Assembly: GCA_018266955.1 (NCBI GenBank)
Contig: JAFDZI010000056.1
Span: 1 to 53,762 of the forward strand
Length of the DNA: 53,762 nt
Source: Bacteroidota bacterium
Lineage (GTDB): Bacteria; Bacteroidota; Bacteroidia; Flavobacteriales; Weeksellaceae
Reading direction: 5' to 3'
A program made the translations under genes and the position numbers. Below, piece by piece: positions 16,292 through 24,359 of this stretch. The notes beneath the pieces were generated by a model. That model was not told the origin of the DNA, searched no databases, and saw only the letters and a program-made list of their open reading frames with translations. Each line of letters starts with the position of its first letter. Position 1 is the first letter of the stretch.

Positions 16292-16852
16292 ATGAAAAAC
16301 TACTGGGAAAAGACCATCAATTTTCAAGAATACTTTAACATTGCTGACGAAAGAGTAAATAACCCTATAGAAGGCGATGAGAAACAAGAGTACTACAATC
16401 TAGGAGTGCAAAGAATGAACAGGACTTTAAAAACTTTTAAAGTAGAGGACGATTTAGTAGAAGCATTTAAAGCAAAAAACTTCAATGGGAAAATTCTTAT
16501 TATTTCCGAACCTTGGTGTGGCGATGCCAGTGCAACCGTACCTGCGCTTTCTTTGTTTTTTGAAGCATGTGGCACCGATTCTAAGATTTTCCTTAGAGAT
16601 TCGGACACGAGCCTAATCGATCAATTCTTAACCGATGGTACGCAATCAATCCCTAAAGTAATTATTTTGAATGAAGATTTCTCGGTGAAAGCCACATGGG
16701 GGCCTAGACCAGCTTATGGAATGCAATTACTAAAAAAATTTAAAGAAAATCCAGAAACTTACCCAAGAGAAGAGTTCTACAACGACCTGCAAGTGTACTA
16801 TGCCAAAAACAGAGGGAGAGATGTTATCCAAGAAATTATAGAATTGCTTTAA
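16292..16852 (+). CDS. Thioredoxin-family protein with a single active-site cysteine
   Basis: A 186-residue cytoplasmic protein with a thioredoxin fold of the Thioredoxin_9 type. The active-site region reads EPWCGDAS (residues 73-80), with Cys76 where CxxC would begin and Ser80 later, so it lacks the resolving cysteine. Such proteins cannot do classical dithiol exchange and may act as monothiol reductases or chaperone-like factors. It is the last gene before the terminator at 16865-16892. Confidence 0.75.
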   Translation: MKNYWEKTINFQEYFNIADERVNNPIEGDEKQEYYNLGVQRMNRTLKTFKVEDDLVEAFKAKNFNGKILIISEPWCGDASATVPALSLFFEACGTDSKIFLRDSDTSLIDQFLTDGTQSIPKVIILNEDFSVKATWGPRPAYGMQLLKKFKENPETYPREEFYNDLQVYYAKNRGRDVIQEIIELL

Positions 16853-16864
16853 TTAAAAATACCT

Positions 16865-16892
16865 GAGAAGAGTTTCGTACTCTTCTCTTTTT
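16865..16892 (+). terminator. Terminator after the gpsA-aroC-thioredoxin unit
   Basis: GAGAAGAGT (16865-16873) pairs with ACTCTTCTC (16879-16887) around a TTCGT loop, followed by a T-rich tail. Confidence 0.85.
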
Positions 16893-16942
16893 CTTTATAC
16901 ATTTGCCCGTATAAAATCTAAGTTAAATTTATTATTTGAAAA

Positions 16943-17491
16943 ATGAATTTTATTAAAAAAAATATCATCTACCTTTTGCTTTCGGCAGGCCTATTGGTTG
17001 TCTTTAGCGTTCCAGGAATTTTAGATAAAATTAAAACGCAATTTTTCCCAATAGCAACAATAGAACAAGCCATCACCATAACCGATGCAGATTACGATAT
17101 CGAATTAAAAGGAATAAATGTTCCTGACAGCAATCTGAAAAATTTTAAAAATAAAAATCTGTTTTTGAATTTTTGGGGGACTTGGTGTCCGCCATGTCGT
17201 ACAGAGTGGCCCACCATACAAGCACTTTATAATAGTAAAAAAAATGAAATTGATTTTGTTTTGATTGCGATGCAAGATGAAGAAGAAAATGTGATGAAAT
17301 TTTTAAAAGAAAACCAATATACTGTCCCAGTTTACATCGCTCAAAGTCCGGTTTCTGAGAAAATATTACCCAAAGCTTTTCCTACTACTTTTCTTATCAA
17401 CAAAAATGGAAACATCCTCTTTAAAGAAGATGCATCAAAAGATTGGAACAGTAAAGATGCTCATCGTTTAATCGAAGCCATGAAGGAATAA
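16943..17491 (+). CDS. TlpA/ResA-like thiol-disulfide oxidoreductase
   Basis: A 182-residue protein anchored by one N-terminal membrane segment (about 7-24), with a periplasmic thioredoxin domain. The redox motif is WCPPC (Cys82 and Cys85), followed by the family cis-proline region KAFPTTFLINKNG. It likely reduces or oxidises exported thiols, for instance for cytochrome c maturation; the norC cytochrome elsewhere in the window shows the cell makes c-type haem. It has its own gap after a terminator, and the YkvA-like gene follows 56 bases later. Confidence 0.85.
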   Translation: MNFIKKNIIYLLLSAGLLVVFSVPGILDKIKTQFFPIATIEQAITITDADYDIELKGINVPDSNLKNFKNKNLFLNFWGTWCPPCRTEWPTIQALYNSKKNEIDFVLIAMQDEEENVMKFLKENQYTVPVYIAQSPVSEKILPKAFPTTFLINKNGNILFKEDASKDWNSKDAHRLIEAMKE

Positions 17492-17547
17492 ATTTGGTAT
17501 AAATTTTGACATTAAGATTAAGCAAAAGAAACGACACAAAACACAAA

Positions 17548-17889
17548 ATGAAATTTTCTAAATTTAAAATTATTCGCGAAGCATTTAAACATGATGGGTT
17601 TTTACAAAAATTTCCTACCATCATCCGAATGTTGAAATCAATTTTTTCCAAAAATGGATACAGTCCAGGGAAGAAAAATTTATTTGTTCCAGGTCTTATC
17701 TTCGTTTATCTCATTTCTCCAATTGATTTTCTGCCAGATTGGATTCCGCTCATCGGTATTGTTGATGACTTGGCATTACTCACATTTGCCATACCTTTTT
17801 TAATGAAAGAAGCCGATAGATTTTTGGAGTGGGAAAAAGAACAAAAGACCAACAATAAAAATACTATAGAAGCCGAAATCGTAGAATGA
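17548..17889 (+). CDS. YkvA family (DUF1232) membrane protein
   Basis: A 113-residue protein starting at ATG 17548; a TTG 14 codons earlier is less likely. The DUF1232 core is ISPIDFLPDWIPLIGIVDDL around residues 60-80, flanked by hydrophobic stretches. The function of the family is unknown. It follows the TlpA-like gene and ends before a terminator. Confidence 0.8.
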   Translation: MKFSKFKIIREAFKHDGFLQKFPTIIRMLKSIFSKNGYSPGKKNLFVPGLIFVYLISPIDFLPDWIPLIGIVDDLALLTFAIPFLMKEADRFLEWEKEQKTNNKNTIEAEIVE

Positions 17890-17911
17890 TTTTATACAAA
17901 GAGGCCTATTT

Positions 17912-17948
17912 ATCTTCACCTTGTTCAGCAAGCGTGAAGTTTTTTTTT
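17912..17948 (+). terminator. Terminator after the YkvA-like gene
   Basis: CTTCAC ... GTGAAG with an inner TTG/CAA pair, followed by about ten T. The rest of the gap up to 18227 shows no gene or clear structure. Confidence 0.75.
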
Positions 17949-18227
17949 AAAGTCGGGTATTTTTATGATTTTTCTTTATTCATCTACCTTCACCAAAGCT
18001 TAATTCGTTTTTTTTAATAATTATTCTACCGATTCTTCAAGGTTGTGTTGTTCTTTAGGTTTGTATATTAGCTTCAATGATTATGATGGGGCATTGATGG
18101 TTCAAGTGATGTGTTGGGTGTAAAAAAATCACAATGCGAATTATGATTCAAAGCATGATTTCTTCTTTTTGTTGTTGTAAAATTTAATCTATAAATAATT
18201 TTATAAAATTCTTTGTAACAAAATGAC

Positions 18228-18235
18228 TATTTTTG
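18228..18235 (+). promoter_or_regulatory. -7 box of the M16 peptidase operon
   Basis: TATTTTTG, a full TAnnTTTG match, 30 bases before the ATG at 18266. The closest TTTG is too near (12 bases) to be a good -33 box. Confidence 0.45.
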
Positions 18236-18265
18236 AAACCTATTGTAAAAAATAATTTTTTGTAT

Positions 18266-19579
18266 ATGAAAAAAAGATTTCTTTCTGTGGCAGCCGCAGC
18301 ATTTTTCGGAATGATGCTGAATGCACAGCAAATTAAATTCGAAGAGTATGATTTGCCAAACGGACTTCATGTAATCCTTCACCAAGACAATTCGGCTCCG
18401 GTAGTCACTACAGGGGTAATGTACCATGTGGGTGCAAAAGATGAGGTAAAAGGCAGAACTGGATTTGCCCATTTTTTCGAGCATTTGTTGTTCGAAGGTA
18501 CGCCCAACATCAAAAGAGGTGAGTGGTTCAAAATAGTTTCATCTAATGGAGGAACCAACAATGCCAATACAACAAGCGATAGAACATATTACTACGAAAC
18601 TTTCCCTTCCAATAACCAACAATTAGGCTTGTGGATGGAAGCTGAAAGAATGAGACACGGTATTGTAAATCAAATTGGTGTGGATACCCAAAGAGAGGTA
18701 GTGAAAGAAGAAAAAAGAATGAGAATGGATAACCAACCGTATGGTAACTTATTCACAGCTATTCTTTCTAATTTATTCACCAATAGCCAATACAATTGGC
18801 CAACCATCGGTTCTATGGAGGATTTGAATGCTGCTAAATTGGAAGAATTTCAAGCTTTCTATAAAAAATACTATGTTCCGAACAACGCAACTTTGGTAGT
18901 GGCTGGAGATATAAAGCCAGAACAAACCAAAAAATGGATTGAAGAATATTATGGTTCGATTCCTAAAGGAGCAAAGCCTACATTTACCTATATTCAAGAT
19001 GCTCCTATTGCTAAAGAAAAAGAAGTAAAAGTAACAGATCCAAATATTCAGTTGCCAGCCTATATTTTTGCTTACAGAACGCCAGCCAATACCACTAGAG
19101 ATTCTAAAGTTTTGGACATGCTTTCGGCTTATTTAAGTGGAGGTAAATCTTCGGTTTTGTATAAAAAACTTGTTGATCAAGACAAAAAAGCGCTTCAGGT
19201 ATCTGCTAACTCTATCGGTTTTGAAAAAGAAGGCGTTTTTGCATTTTTTGCAATCCCAATGGGACCAACTCCTAGAATAGATTTACAAAAAGTAATTGAT
19301 GCTGAAATTAAAAAAGTGCAAACAGATTTAATCTCTGAAGAAGATTATCAAAAACTTCAAAACCAATTCGAAAATCAATTTGTTAATTCAAATGCTTCTA
19401 TCCAAGGGATTGCGGGGTCATTGGCAACCAACCATGTACTGATGGGAGATACAAATTTGATCAACAAAGAAATCGACATTTATAGAGGAATTACAAGAGA
19501 GGATATTCGTGCTGCGGCTAAAAAATACCTTAACCCCAACCAAAGAGTAATCATCGACTATGTTCCTGAAAAAAAATAA
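18266..19579 (+). CDS. M16 family zinc metallopeptidase (catalytic subunit)
   Basis: A 437-residue exported peptidase. The signal peptide ends near LNAQQ (residues 18-22). The inverted zinc motif HxxEH is intact as HFFEH (His69, Glu72, His73), and the distal zinc Glu is expected at 148-149 in VVKEEKR. It probably pairs with the product of the next gene, as M16B peptidases often form an active/inactive heterodimer. I use ATG 18266 because the upstream TTG at 18233 would add residues before the signal peptide. The next gene starts seven bases after the stop. Confidence 0.9.
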   Translation: MKKRFLSVAAAAFFGMMLNAQQIKFEEYDLPNGLHVILHQDNSAPVVTTGVMYHVGAKDEVKGRTGFAHFFEHLLFEGTPNIKRGEWFKIVSSNGGTNNANTTSDRTYYYETFPSNNQQLGLWMEAERMRHGIVNQIGVDTQREVVKEEKRMRMDNQPYGNLFTAILSNLFTNSQYNWPTIGSMEDLNAAKLEEFQAFYKKYYVPNNATLVVAGDIKPEQTKKWIEEYYGSIPKGAKPTFTYIQDAPIAKEKEVKVTDPNIQLPAYIFAYRTPANTTRDSKVLDMLSAYLSGGKSSVLYKKLVDQDKKALQVSANSIGFEKEGVFAFFAIPMGPTPRIDLQKVIDAEIKKVQTDLISEEDYQKLQNQFENQFVNSNASIQGIAGSLATNHVLMGDTNLINKEIDIYRGITREDIRAAAKKYLNPNQRVIIDYVPEKK

Positions 19580-19586
19580 TTTTACA

Positions 19587-21608
19587 ATGAAAAAGCAATT
19601 CTCATATATCGCGGCAGCATTTTTTGTTTCAGGAATGCTAACTGCTCAGAAAATAGACATTAACAAAATGCCAACTCCCGGGCCAACTCCCGTGATCAAC
19701 ATTGCAAAGCCAAATACTTTTCAGTTGAAAAATGGACTTACTGTAATGGTGGTAGAAAATCATAAATTACCTAGAGTAAGTGCCAGCTTATCAATGGACA
19801 GGCCTCCGGTGTACGAAGGAACGGTTGCAGGTGTTGCAGAAGTAATGTCGGATCAATTCGAAAACGGGACACAAAATATTTCTAAAGACGAATTCAATAA
19901 AAAAGTAGATTTCTTGGGTGCTAATATTGGCTTTTCATCTTCAGGTGCTTCAGCCAATACTTTATCTAAGTACTTCCCTCAAGTCTTGAGTTTGATGGCA
20001 GATGCTATTGTGAATCCTAAATTCTCTGCAGATGAAATAAAAACATCCAAAGAAAGAATGATAGAAGGACTAAAGTCCGAAGAGAAAAATGCATCTTCTA
20101 TTGCAAGCAGAGTTTCTAATGCTTTAATGTATGGTAAAAACACATCAAGAGGTGAGTTTACAACCGAAGAAAGCATTGGGAAAATTGGCATTAATGATGT
20201 ACAGGATTTTTATAAAAAATACTATGCTCCAGACAATGCCTACCTAGTGATTGTGGGTGATGTGAAAATGAATGAAGTAAAACCTTTAGTAGAAAAAGTA
20301 TTCGATGGTTGGAAAAAATCCAATACGGTTTTCACAAAATTGGAACCTGCAGCTAATGTAGCTAAAACAGAAATAGATGTGGTAGATGTGCCTACTGCAG
20401 TACAATCTGTAATCTCTATTAGTAATCTTAATGATCTAAAAGTAGGAAGCAAAGACTATTTTCCAGCAATAATTGCCAATTATATCCTCGGAGGTGGTGG
20501 AGAAGCAAGATTGTTTATGAATCTTAGAGAGAAAAATGCATTTACCTATGGAGCCTATTCATCTATGAGCCCGGGTAAATATTCTTCTGATTTTTCTGCT
20601 GAATCCAGTGTTAGAAACGAAGTTACCGATAAAGCAGTAGTGGAATTTATGAAGGAATTAAATGGTATTTCTACCATCAAACCAGAAGAATTGGCCAATG
20701 CTAAAGCTAAGCTGAAAGGAGATTTTATCCGATCTATGGAAAGCCCAGGTTCTATTGCTCGTTTTGCGCTCAACCAAAAAGTGCAAAATCTTCCTGCTAA
20801 TTTCTATACAGATTATTTGAAATCGATAGATGCCGTAACTGCAGAAGATGTAACTAGAGCGGTAAAAGCGAATATTTTGCCTAACCAAAGTAGAATATTT
20901 ATCGCGGGTAAAGCATCACAAATCACCGAAGGTTTGGAAAAATTAGGCTATCCAGTGAAATTCTTTGATAACCAAGCCAACCCAGTGGCAAAACCACAAG
21001 TTCAGAAAGTTGATGCTAGTGTTACTGTTGCATCGGTTATGGATAAATATATTGCTGCTATTGGTGGTAAAGATGCTTTAGCCAAAATCAATTCGACGAC
21101 CATGTTGGCTTCTACCACAATGCAAGGAATGACTCTTGATATGAAAGAAATTAAAGCTAAAGGTGGGAAAATGAGCCAATCCGTTAGCGTGATGGGAAAT
21201 ACAGTACAAAAAATGGTTTTTGATGGCAAAGATGGAAGAATGGAAGTCCAAGGTCAAAAAATGCCAATTCCAGCTGATAAAAAAGCAGAAATGTTAAAAG
21301 AAACTGAAGTTTTCCCAGAACTTTCCATGGCCAAATCTGCTGATGTAAAAGTAGGTGGCATAGAGAAATTTAACAACGAAGATTGTTATGTGATAAAAGA
21401 TGGCGATACCACTTATTACTATAGCGTAAAATCTGGGTTGAAAGTTGGAGAGGCAGATAAAGATGTGCCTACAATTTTTTCTGATTACCAATTGGTTTCC
21501 GGTGTGAAAATGCCTTTCACCATTTCCCAAAGTATGCAGGGGATGGATATTGTTTTCAAAGTGAAATCTTATGAAATCAACAAAGCAACAGAAGCAGATT
21601 TTAAATAA
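19587..21608 (+). CDS. M16-like protein lacking zinc ligands, with C-terminal extra domain
   Basis: A 673-residue exported protein: signal peptide (MKKQFSYIAAAFFVSGMLTAQ), then two M16 lobes. Where HxxEH should be, it reads VMSDQFENGT, so it cannot bind the catalytic zinc and is likely the non-catalytic partner of the preceding peptidase. From about residue 470 an extra domain follows, with DKYIAAIGGKDALAKI and repeated beta-strand sequence, like the lipoprotein-carrier or outer-membrane-type domains fused to M16 proteins in Bacteroidota. Start at ATG 19587; an upstream ATG would overlap the previous gene. Confidence 0.85.
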   Translation: MKKQFSYIAAAFFVSGMLTAQKIDINKMPTPGPTPVINIAKPNTFQLKNGLTVMVVENHKLPRVSASLSMDRPPVYEGTVAGVAEVMSDQFENGTQNISKDEFNKKVDFLGANIGFSSSGASANTLSKYFPQVLSLMADAIVNPKFSADEIKTSKERMIEGLKSEEKNASSIASRVSNALMYGKNTSRGEFTTEESIGKIGINDVQDFYKKYYAPDNAYLVIVGDVKMNEVKPLVEKVFDGWKKSNTVFTKLEPAANVAKTEIDVVDVPTAVQSVISISNLNDLKVGSKDYFPAIIANYILGGGGEARLFMNLREKNAFTYGAYSSMSPGKYSSDFSAESSVRNEVTDKAVVEFMKELNGISTIKPEELANAKAKLKGDFIRSMESPGSIARFALNQKVQNLPANFYTDYLKSIDAVTAEDVTRAVKANILPNQSRIFIAGKASQITEGLEKLGYPVKFFDNQANPVAKPQVQKVDASVTVASVMDKYIAAIGGKDALAKINSTTMLASTTMQGMTLDMKEIKAKGGKMSQSVSVMGNTVQKMVFDGKDGRMEVQGQKMPIPADKKAEMLKETEVFPELSMAKSADVKVGGIEKFNNEDCYVIKDGDTTYYYSVKSGLKVGEADKDVPTIFSDYQLVSGVKMPFTISQSMQGMDIVFKVKSYEINKATEADFK

Positions 21609-21634
21609 AAAAATGTATTTCTGATGAATACTTT

Positions 21635-21665
21635 AGCCACAGCGAAACTAGCTGTGGCTTTTTTT
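21635..21665 (+). terminator. Terminator of the M16 operon
   Basis: AGCCACAGC (21635-21643) pairs with GCTGTGGCT (21651-21659), followed by a run of T. Confidence 0.9.
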
Positions 21666-21722
21666 ATGTTTTAGGTATTGTTTTTTTCTATACAAGAACT
21701 TATTTTTTCATTTTATAAACTT

Positions 21723-21730
21723 TATTTTTG
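21723..21730 (+). promoter_or_regulatory. -7 box of lnt
   Basis: TATTTTTG, a full TAnnTTTG match. It predicts a transcript start near 21737 and a 114-nt leader holding the shared element. Confidence 0.5.
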
Positions 21731-21766
21731 TATTCCATTTTGTTAAATGAAATTAACTTGATAAAA

Positions 21767-21842
21767 TCGCCATTAGCAAAGCACTTGGTAAGCAAATACC
21801 AACGAAGAATGGCGAATATAGATGACCTTTAAAAACAATAAA
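21767..21842 (+). promoter_or_regulatory. Shared 5'-leader element, copy upstream of lnt
   Basis: This is the best-formed copy. TCGCCATT (21767-21774) pairs perfectly with AATGGCGA (21808-21815). Inside, TTGGTA (21785-21790) pairs with TACCAA (21797-21802). ATGACCTTTAA (21822 on) and CAATAAA (21836-21842) follow, nine bases before the ATG. The spacing between the GGCG arm and ATGACC is the same seven bases as in the xthA copy. The role is unknown. Confidence 0.55.
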
Positions 21843-21851
21843 TAGCTATCA

Positions 21852-23510
21852 ATGAAATATTTGTTTTATGCACTGCTTTCTGCGGTTCTTCTCTCTTTGT
21901 CTTGGCCAGTATATGGATTGCCTTTTTTTATATTTTTCGCTTTGATTCCATTGATGTTAATGGAGCATGAAGTGGCCAAATTTTCAAAATTTAAAAGAAA
22001 ATCGTGGGTCATTTTCGGACTTTCCTATTTGGCATTTTTTATTTGGAATGCAGTGACTACGGGTTGGTTGTATGGTTCTAAAAACCCAGATGGAAGTCAT
22101 TCTATAATGGCAGTAGCTTTTCCGGTAATCGTTAATTCGCTATTGTATTCTTTAGTGTTTATAGGCTATCATAAATTTAAAAATTTCCAAGGAACCTATT
22201 GGGGGTTTGCATTTTTAGTCGCCATTTGGATGAGCTTCGAGAAATTTCATCTGACTTGGGAACTTTCGTGGCCTTGGCTTAATTTAGGAAATGCTTTCTC
22301 GGAATATCCCAAGCTTATCCAATGGTATGATACATTGGGTGCAACCGGAGGAAGCCTTTGGGTTTTGTTGGTAAATATAGGAGGGTATTACACCTTAAGG
22401 ACTTGGCAAGCCGGAAGAAAAAGAAATGCGCTTATCAGAAATTCTTTCTTTTGGTTAATGTCTTTTGCGCTTCCAATGCTGATATCTTTGTATCAATACA
22501 AACATTTTGATTGGAAACCCATAGGGAAGGTGAATGTTTTGATGCTGCAACCCGACCTAGACCCATACAATGAAAAATATGCAAAAGACAGCTTACTTAT
22601 TTTAGACGAATTATTGACATTGGCAAATGAGAATTCAGGAGGTAAAATAGATTTTTATATCGCACCAGAAACCGCTATTCCAGGAAGTGGTTCTATTTCA
22701 GAAACAGGGTTTGAAAATAGTATGCTTTTGAATAAAGTAAAAGATTTTTTAGCCAAACACCCACAATCAGTTTTCGAATCTGGTATTTCTTCCCATCGTT
22801 TTTATAAAGAAGGAGAGGAGGCTCCGGCTGAGGCTTACACTCTATCGAATGGGCTAAAGGTAGTGAGCTATAACTCGGCAGTACAAGTTATTCCCAACCA
22901 AAAGGTGCAAGTTTACCATAAAGGAAAATTGGTACCTGGGGTAGAAATATTTCCTTATATGTCTGTTTTAAAGCCCTTATTGGGCGATGCGATGATCAAT
23001 TTAGGCGGTGCGGTAGTTTCATTGGGTTATGATAAAGATAGAAGTGTTTTTGCCAATCCTTATAATAAAGGAAAAATGGCTCCCATTATTTGCTATGAAA
23101 GTATATATGGTGAATTTGTAACCGACTATGTAAGAAAAGGAGCTAATTTTCTAGGAATTATGACCAACGATTCATGGTGGGGACACACGCAAGGGCATAA
23201 ACAATTGTTGTCCTATGCTAGGCTTAGGGCTATAGAAACCAGAAGAGAAATAGCAAGGGCCGCCAATAGTGGAATTTCAGCACACATAGATGCGCGTGGT
23301 GAATTGGTTGCCGATACAATCTATGATGACAAAACCACATTGCCAGCAGAGATTAAACTTTATGATGGGATGACTGTGTATGCTCGAAGTGGCGATATGT
23401 TGTCCAGGATATGCGTGTATGCGCTTGGCTTTTTACTTTTTTATGGTACAATACAATGGATTCAAGAAAAAACCAAAAAGGAAAGAAAAAAAAATATCAT
23501 TAAAAGATAA
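21852..23510 (+). CDS. lnt: Apolipoprotein N-acyltransferase
   Basis: Adds the third acyl chain to the N-terminal Cys of lipoproteins in the inner membrane. The 552-residue protein has several N-terminal membrane segments (about 1-215), then a periplasmic carbon-nitrogen hydrolase domain, and a last membrane segment near 515-535. The catalytic triad is visible: Glu273 in APETAIPG, Lys357 in YHKGKLVP and Cys414 in ICYESIYG. The lysine-rich tail is cytoplasmic. The lipoprotein at 7302 is one example of a likely substrate. Confidence 0.95.
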   Translation: MKYLFYALLSAVLLSLSWPVYGLPFFIFFALIPLMLMEHEVAKFSKFKRKSWVIFGLSYLAFFIWNAVTTGWLYGSKNPDGSHSIMAVAFPVIVNSLLYSLVFIGYHKFKNFQGTYWGFAFLVAIWMSFEKFHLTWELSWPWLNLGNAFSEYPKLIQWYDTLGATGGSLWVLLVNIGGYYTLRTWQAGRKRNALIRNSFFWLMSFALPMLISLYQYKHFDWKPIGKVNVLMLQPDLDPYNEKYAKDSLLILDELLTLANENSGGKIDFYIAPETAIPGSGSISETGFENSMLLNKVKDFLAKHPQSVFESGISSHRFYKEGEEAPAEAYTLSNGLKVVSYNSAVQVIPNQKVQVYHKGKLVPGVEIFPYMSVLKPLLGDAMINLGGAVVSLGYDKDRSVFANPYNKGKMAPIICYESIYGEFVTDYVRKGANFLGIMTNDSWWGHTQGHKQLLSYARLRAIETRREIARAANSGISAHIDARGELVADTIYDDKTTLPAEIKLYDGMTVYARSGDMLSRICVYALGFLLFYGTIQWIQEKTKKERKKNIIKR

Positions 23511-23579
23511 AGAAAGTGCCATTTACAAAAGCTTTGGCGGAATACAGGTTCAGGAATTAAAACATTAATTTTAAAAACA

Positions 23580-23611
23580 TTTGTCAAACTGAAAAAAAAA
23601 TCTTAGTTTTG
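23580..23611 (+). promoter_or_regulatory. Promoter of the rpmB-rpmG-DUF4295 operon
   Basis: TTTG (23580-23583), 20 bases, TAGTTTTG (23604-23611): both boxes match the Bacteroidota consensus. The rpmB ATG is 41 bases downstream. Confidence 0.7.
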
Positions 23612-23652
23612 CACACTCAAATATTCAAGTAGAAATATAAGAACATCTAGAT

Positions 23653-23889
23653 ATGTCAAGAATTTGCCAAATAACAGGAAAGCGTGCCATGGTAGGAAAC
23701 CATGTGTCTCACGCAAACAACAAGACGAAGCGTCGTTTTGAAATAAATTTATTGGAGAAGAAGTTTTATCTTCCAGAGCAAGAAACAAGCATTACCCTTA
23801 AGGTATCTGCACATGGGTTGAGAATCATCAACAAGATTGGAATTGAAGAAGCTTTGGAAAGAGCTGTAAGAAACGGTTACATTAAATAA
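23653..23889 (+). CDS. rpmB: 50S ribosomal protein L28
   Basis: A 78-residue bL28 protein. [20 protein letters not shown] is the typical start, and [20 protein letters not shown] the conserved core. It is the first gene of the rpmB-rpmG-DUF4295 group kept across Bacteroidota and has a strong promoter; rpmG follows after 11 bases. Confidence 0.97.
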   Translation: MSRICQITGKRAMVGNHVSHANNKTKRRFEINLLEKKFYLPEQETSITLKVSAHGLRIINKIGIEEALERAVRNGYIK

Positions 23890-23900
23890 ATTTTACAACG

Positions 23901-24089
23901 ATGGCAAAGAAAAGTAAAGGAAATAGAGTACAGGTTATCCTTGAGTGTACAGAACACAAAGAAAGCGGAATGCCTGGAATGAGCAGATATATTACCGTTA
24001 AAAACAAAAAGAATACAACGGAAAGAATGGAGTTGAAAAAATTCAACCCAGTTCTAAAGAAATATACAGTTCATAAAGAAATTAAGTAA
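23901..24089 (+). CDS. rpmG: 50S ribosomal protein L33
   Basis: A 62-residue bL33 protein with the family pattern [15 protein letters not shown] and [14 protein letters not shown]. The usual zinc cysteines are absent, apart from the single Cys in LECTE, so this is the cysteine-free form. It lies between L28 and DUF4295. Confidence 0.96.
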   Translation: MAKKSKGNRVQVILECTEHKESGMPGMSRYITVKNKKNTTERMELKKFNPVLKKYTVHKEIK

Positions 24090-24111
24090 TAATATATAAC
24101 AATATTACACA

Positions 24112-24264
24112 ATGGCAAAAAAGGTAGTAGCAACGCTTAGAGATGGTTCATCTAAAAAAATGACCAAAGTTGTTAAAATGGTTAAGTCTCCTAAAACTGG
24201 AGCTTATGTTTTCGAAGAGAAAGTAATGAATGCTGATGAAGTGGATGCTTATTTGAAAAAATAA
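24112..24264 (+). CDS. DUF4295 protein, probably ribosomal protein bL38
   Basis: A 50-residue basic protein starting MAKKVVATLRDGSSKKMTKV and ending DEVDAYLKK. DUF4295 is limited to Bacteroidota and is found next to rpmG. It probably corresponds to the extra ribosomal protein named bL38 in the Flavobacterium johnsoniae ribosome; I recall this and have not checked it. It is the last gene before the terminator at 24291. Confidence 0.9.
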   Translation: MAKKVVATLRDGSSKKMTKVVKMVKSPKTGAYVFEEKVMNADEVDAYLKK

Positions 24265-24290
24265 GAACTTCTAAAAGTATAAGATATTGA

Positions 24291-24319
24291 AACTATCCAA
24301 TTTTTTGGATAGTTTTTTT
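24291..24319 (+). terminator. Terminator of the L28-L33-DUF4295 operon
   Basis: AACTATCC (24291-24298) pairs with GGATAGTT (24307-24314), then a T tract. Its tail nearly touches the ftsY -7 box at 24322. Confidence 0.8.
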
Positions 24320-24321
24320 GT

Positions 24322-24329
24322 TACCTTTG
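24322..24329 (+). promoter_or_regulatory. -7 box of ftsY
   Basis: TACCTTTG, a full TAnnTTTG match, directly after the terminator. A TTTG lies 14 bases upstream inside the hairpin, so terminator and promoter overlap. Confidence 0.5.
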
Positions 24330-24359
24330 CACTATAGCTAGTAATTTTAAATTAAAAAG

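Noticed and set aside
21767..21842. SAM-II riboswitch
   Set aside because: The outer stem and A-rich tail look similar at first, but the conserved SAM-II loop and pseudoknot bases are absent and the gene is lnt, not a methionine gene.
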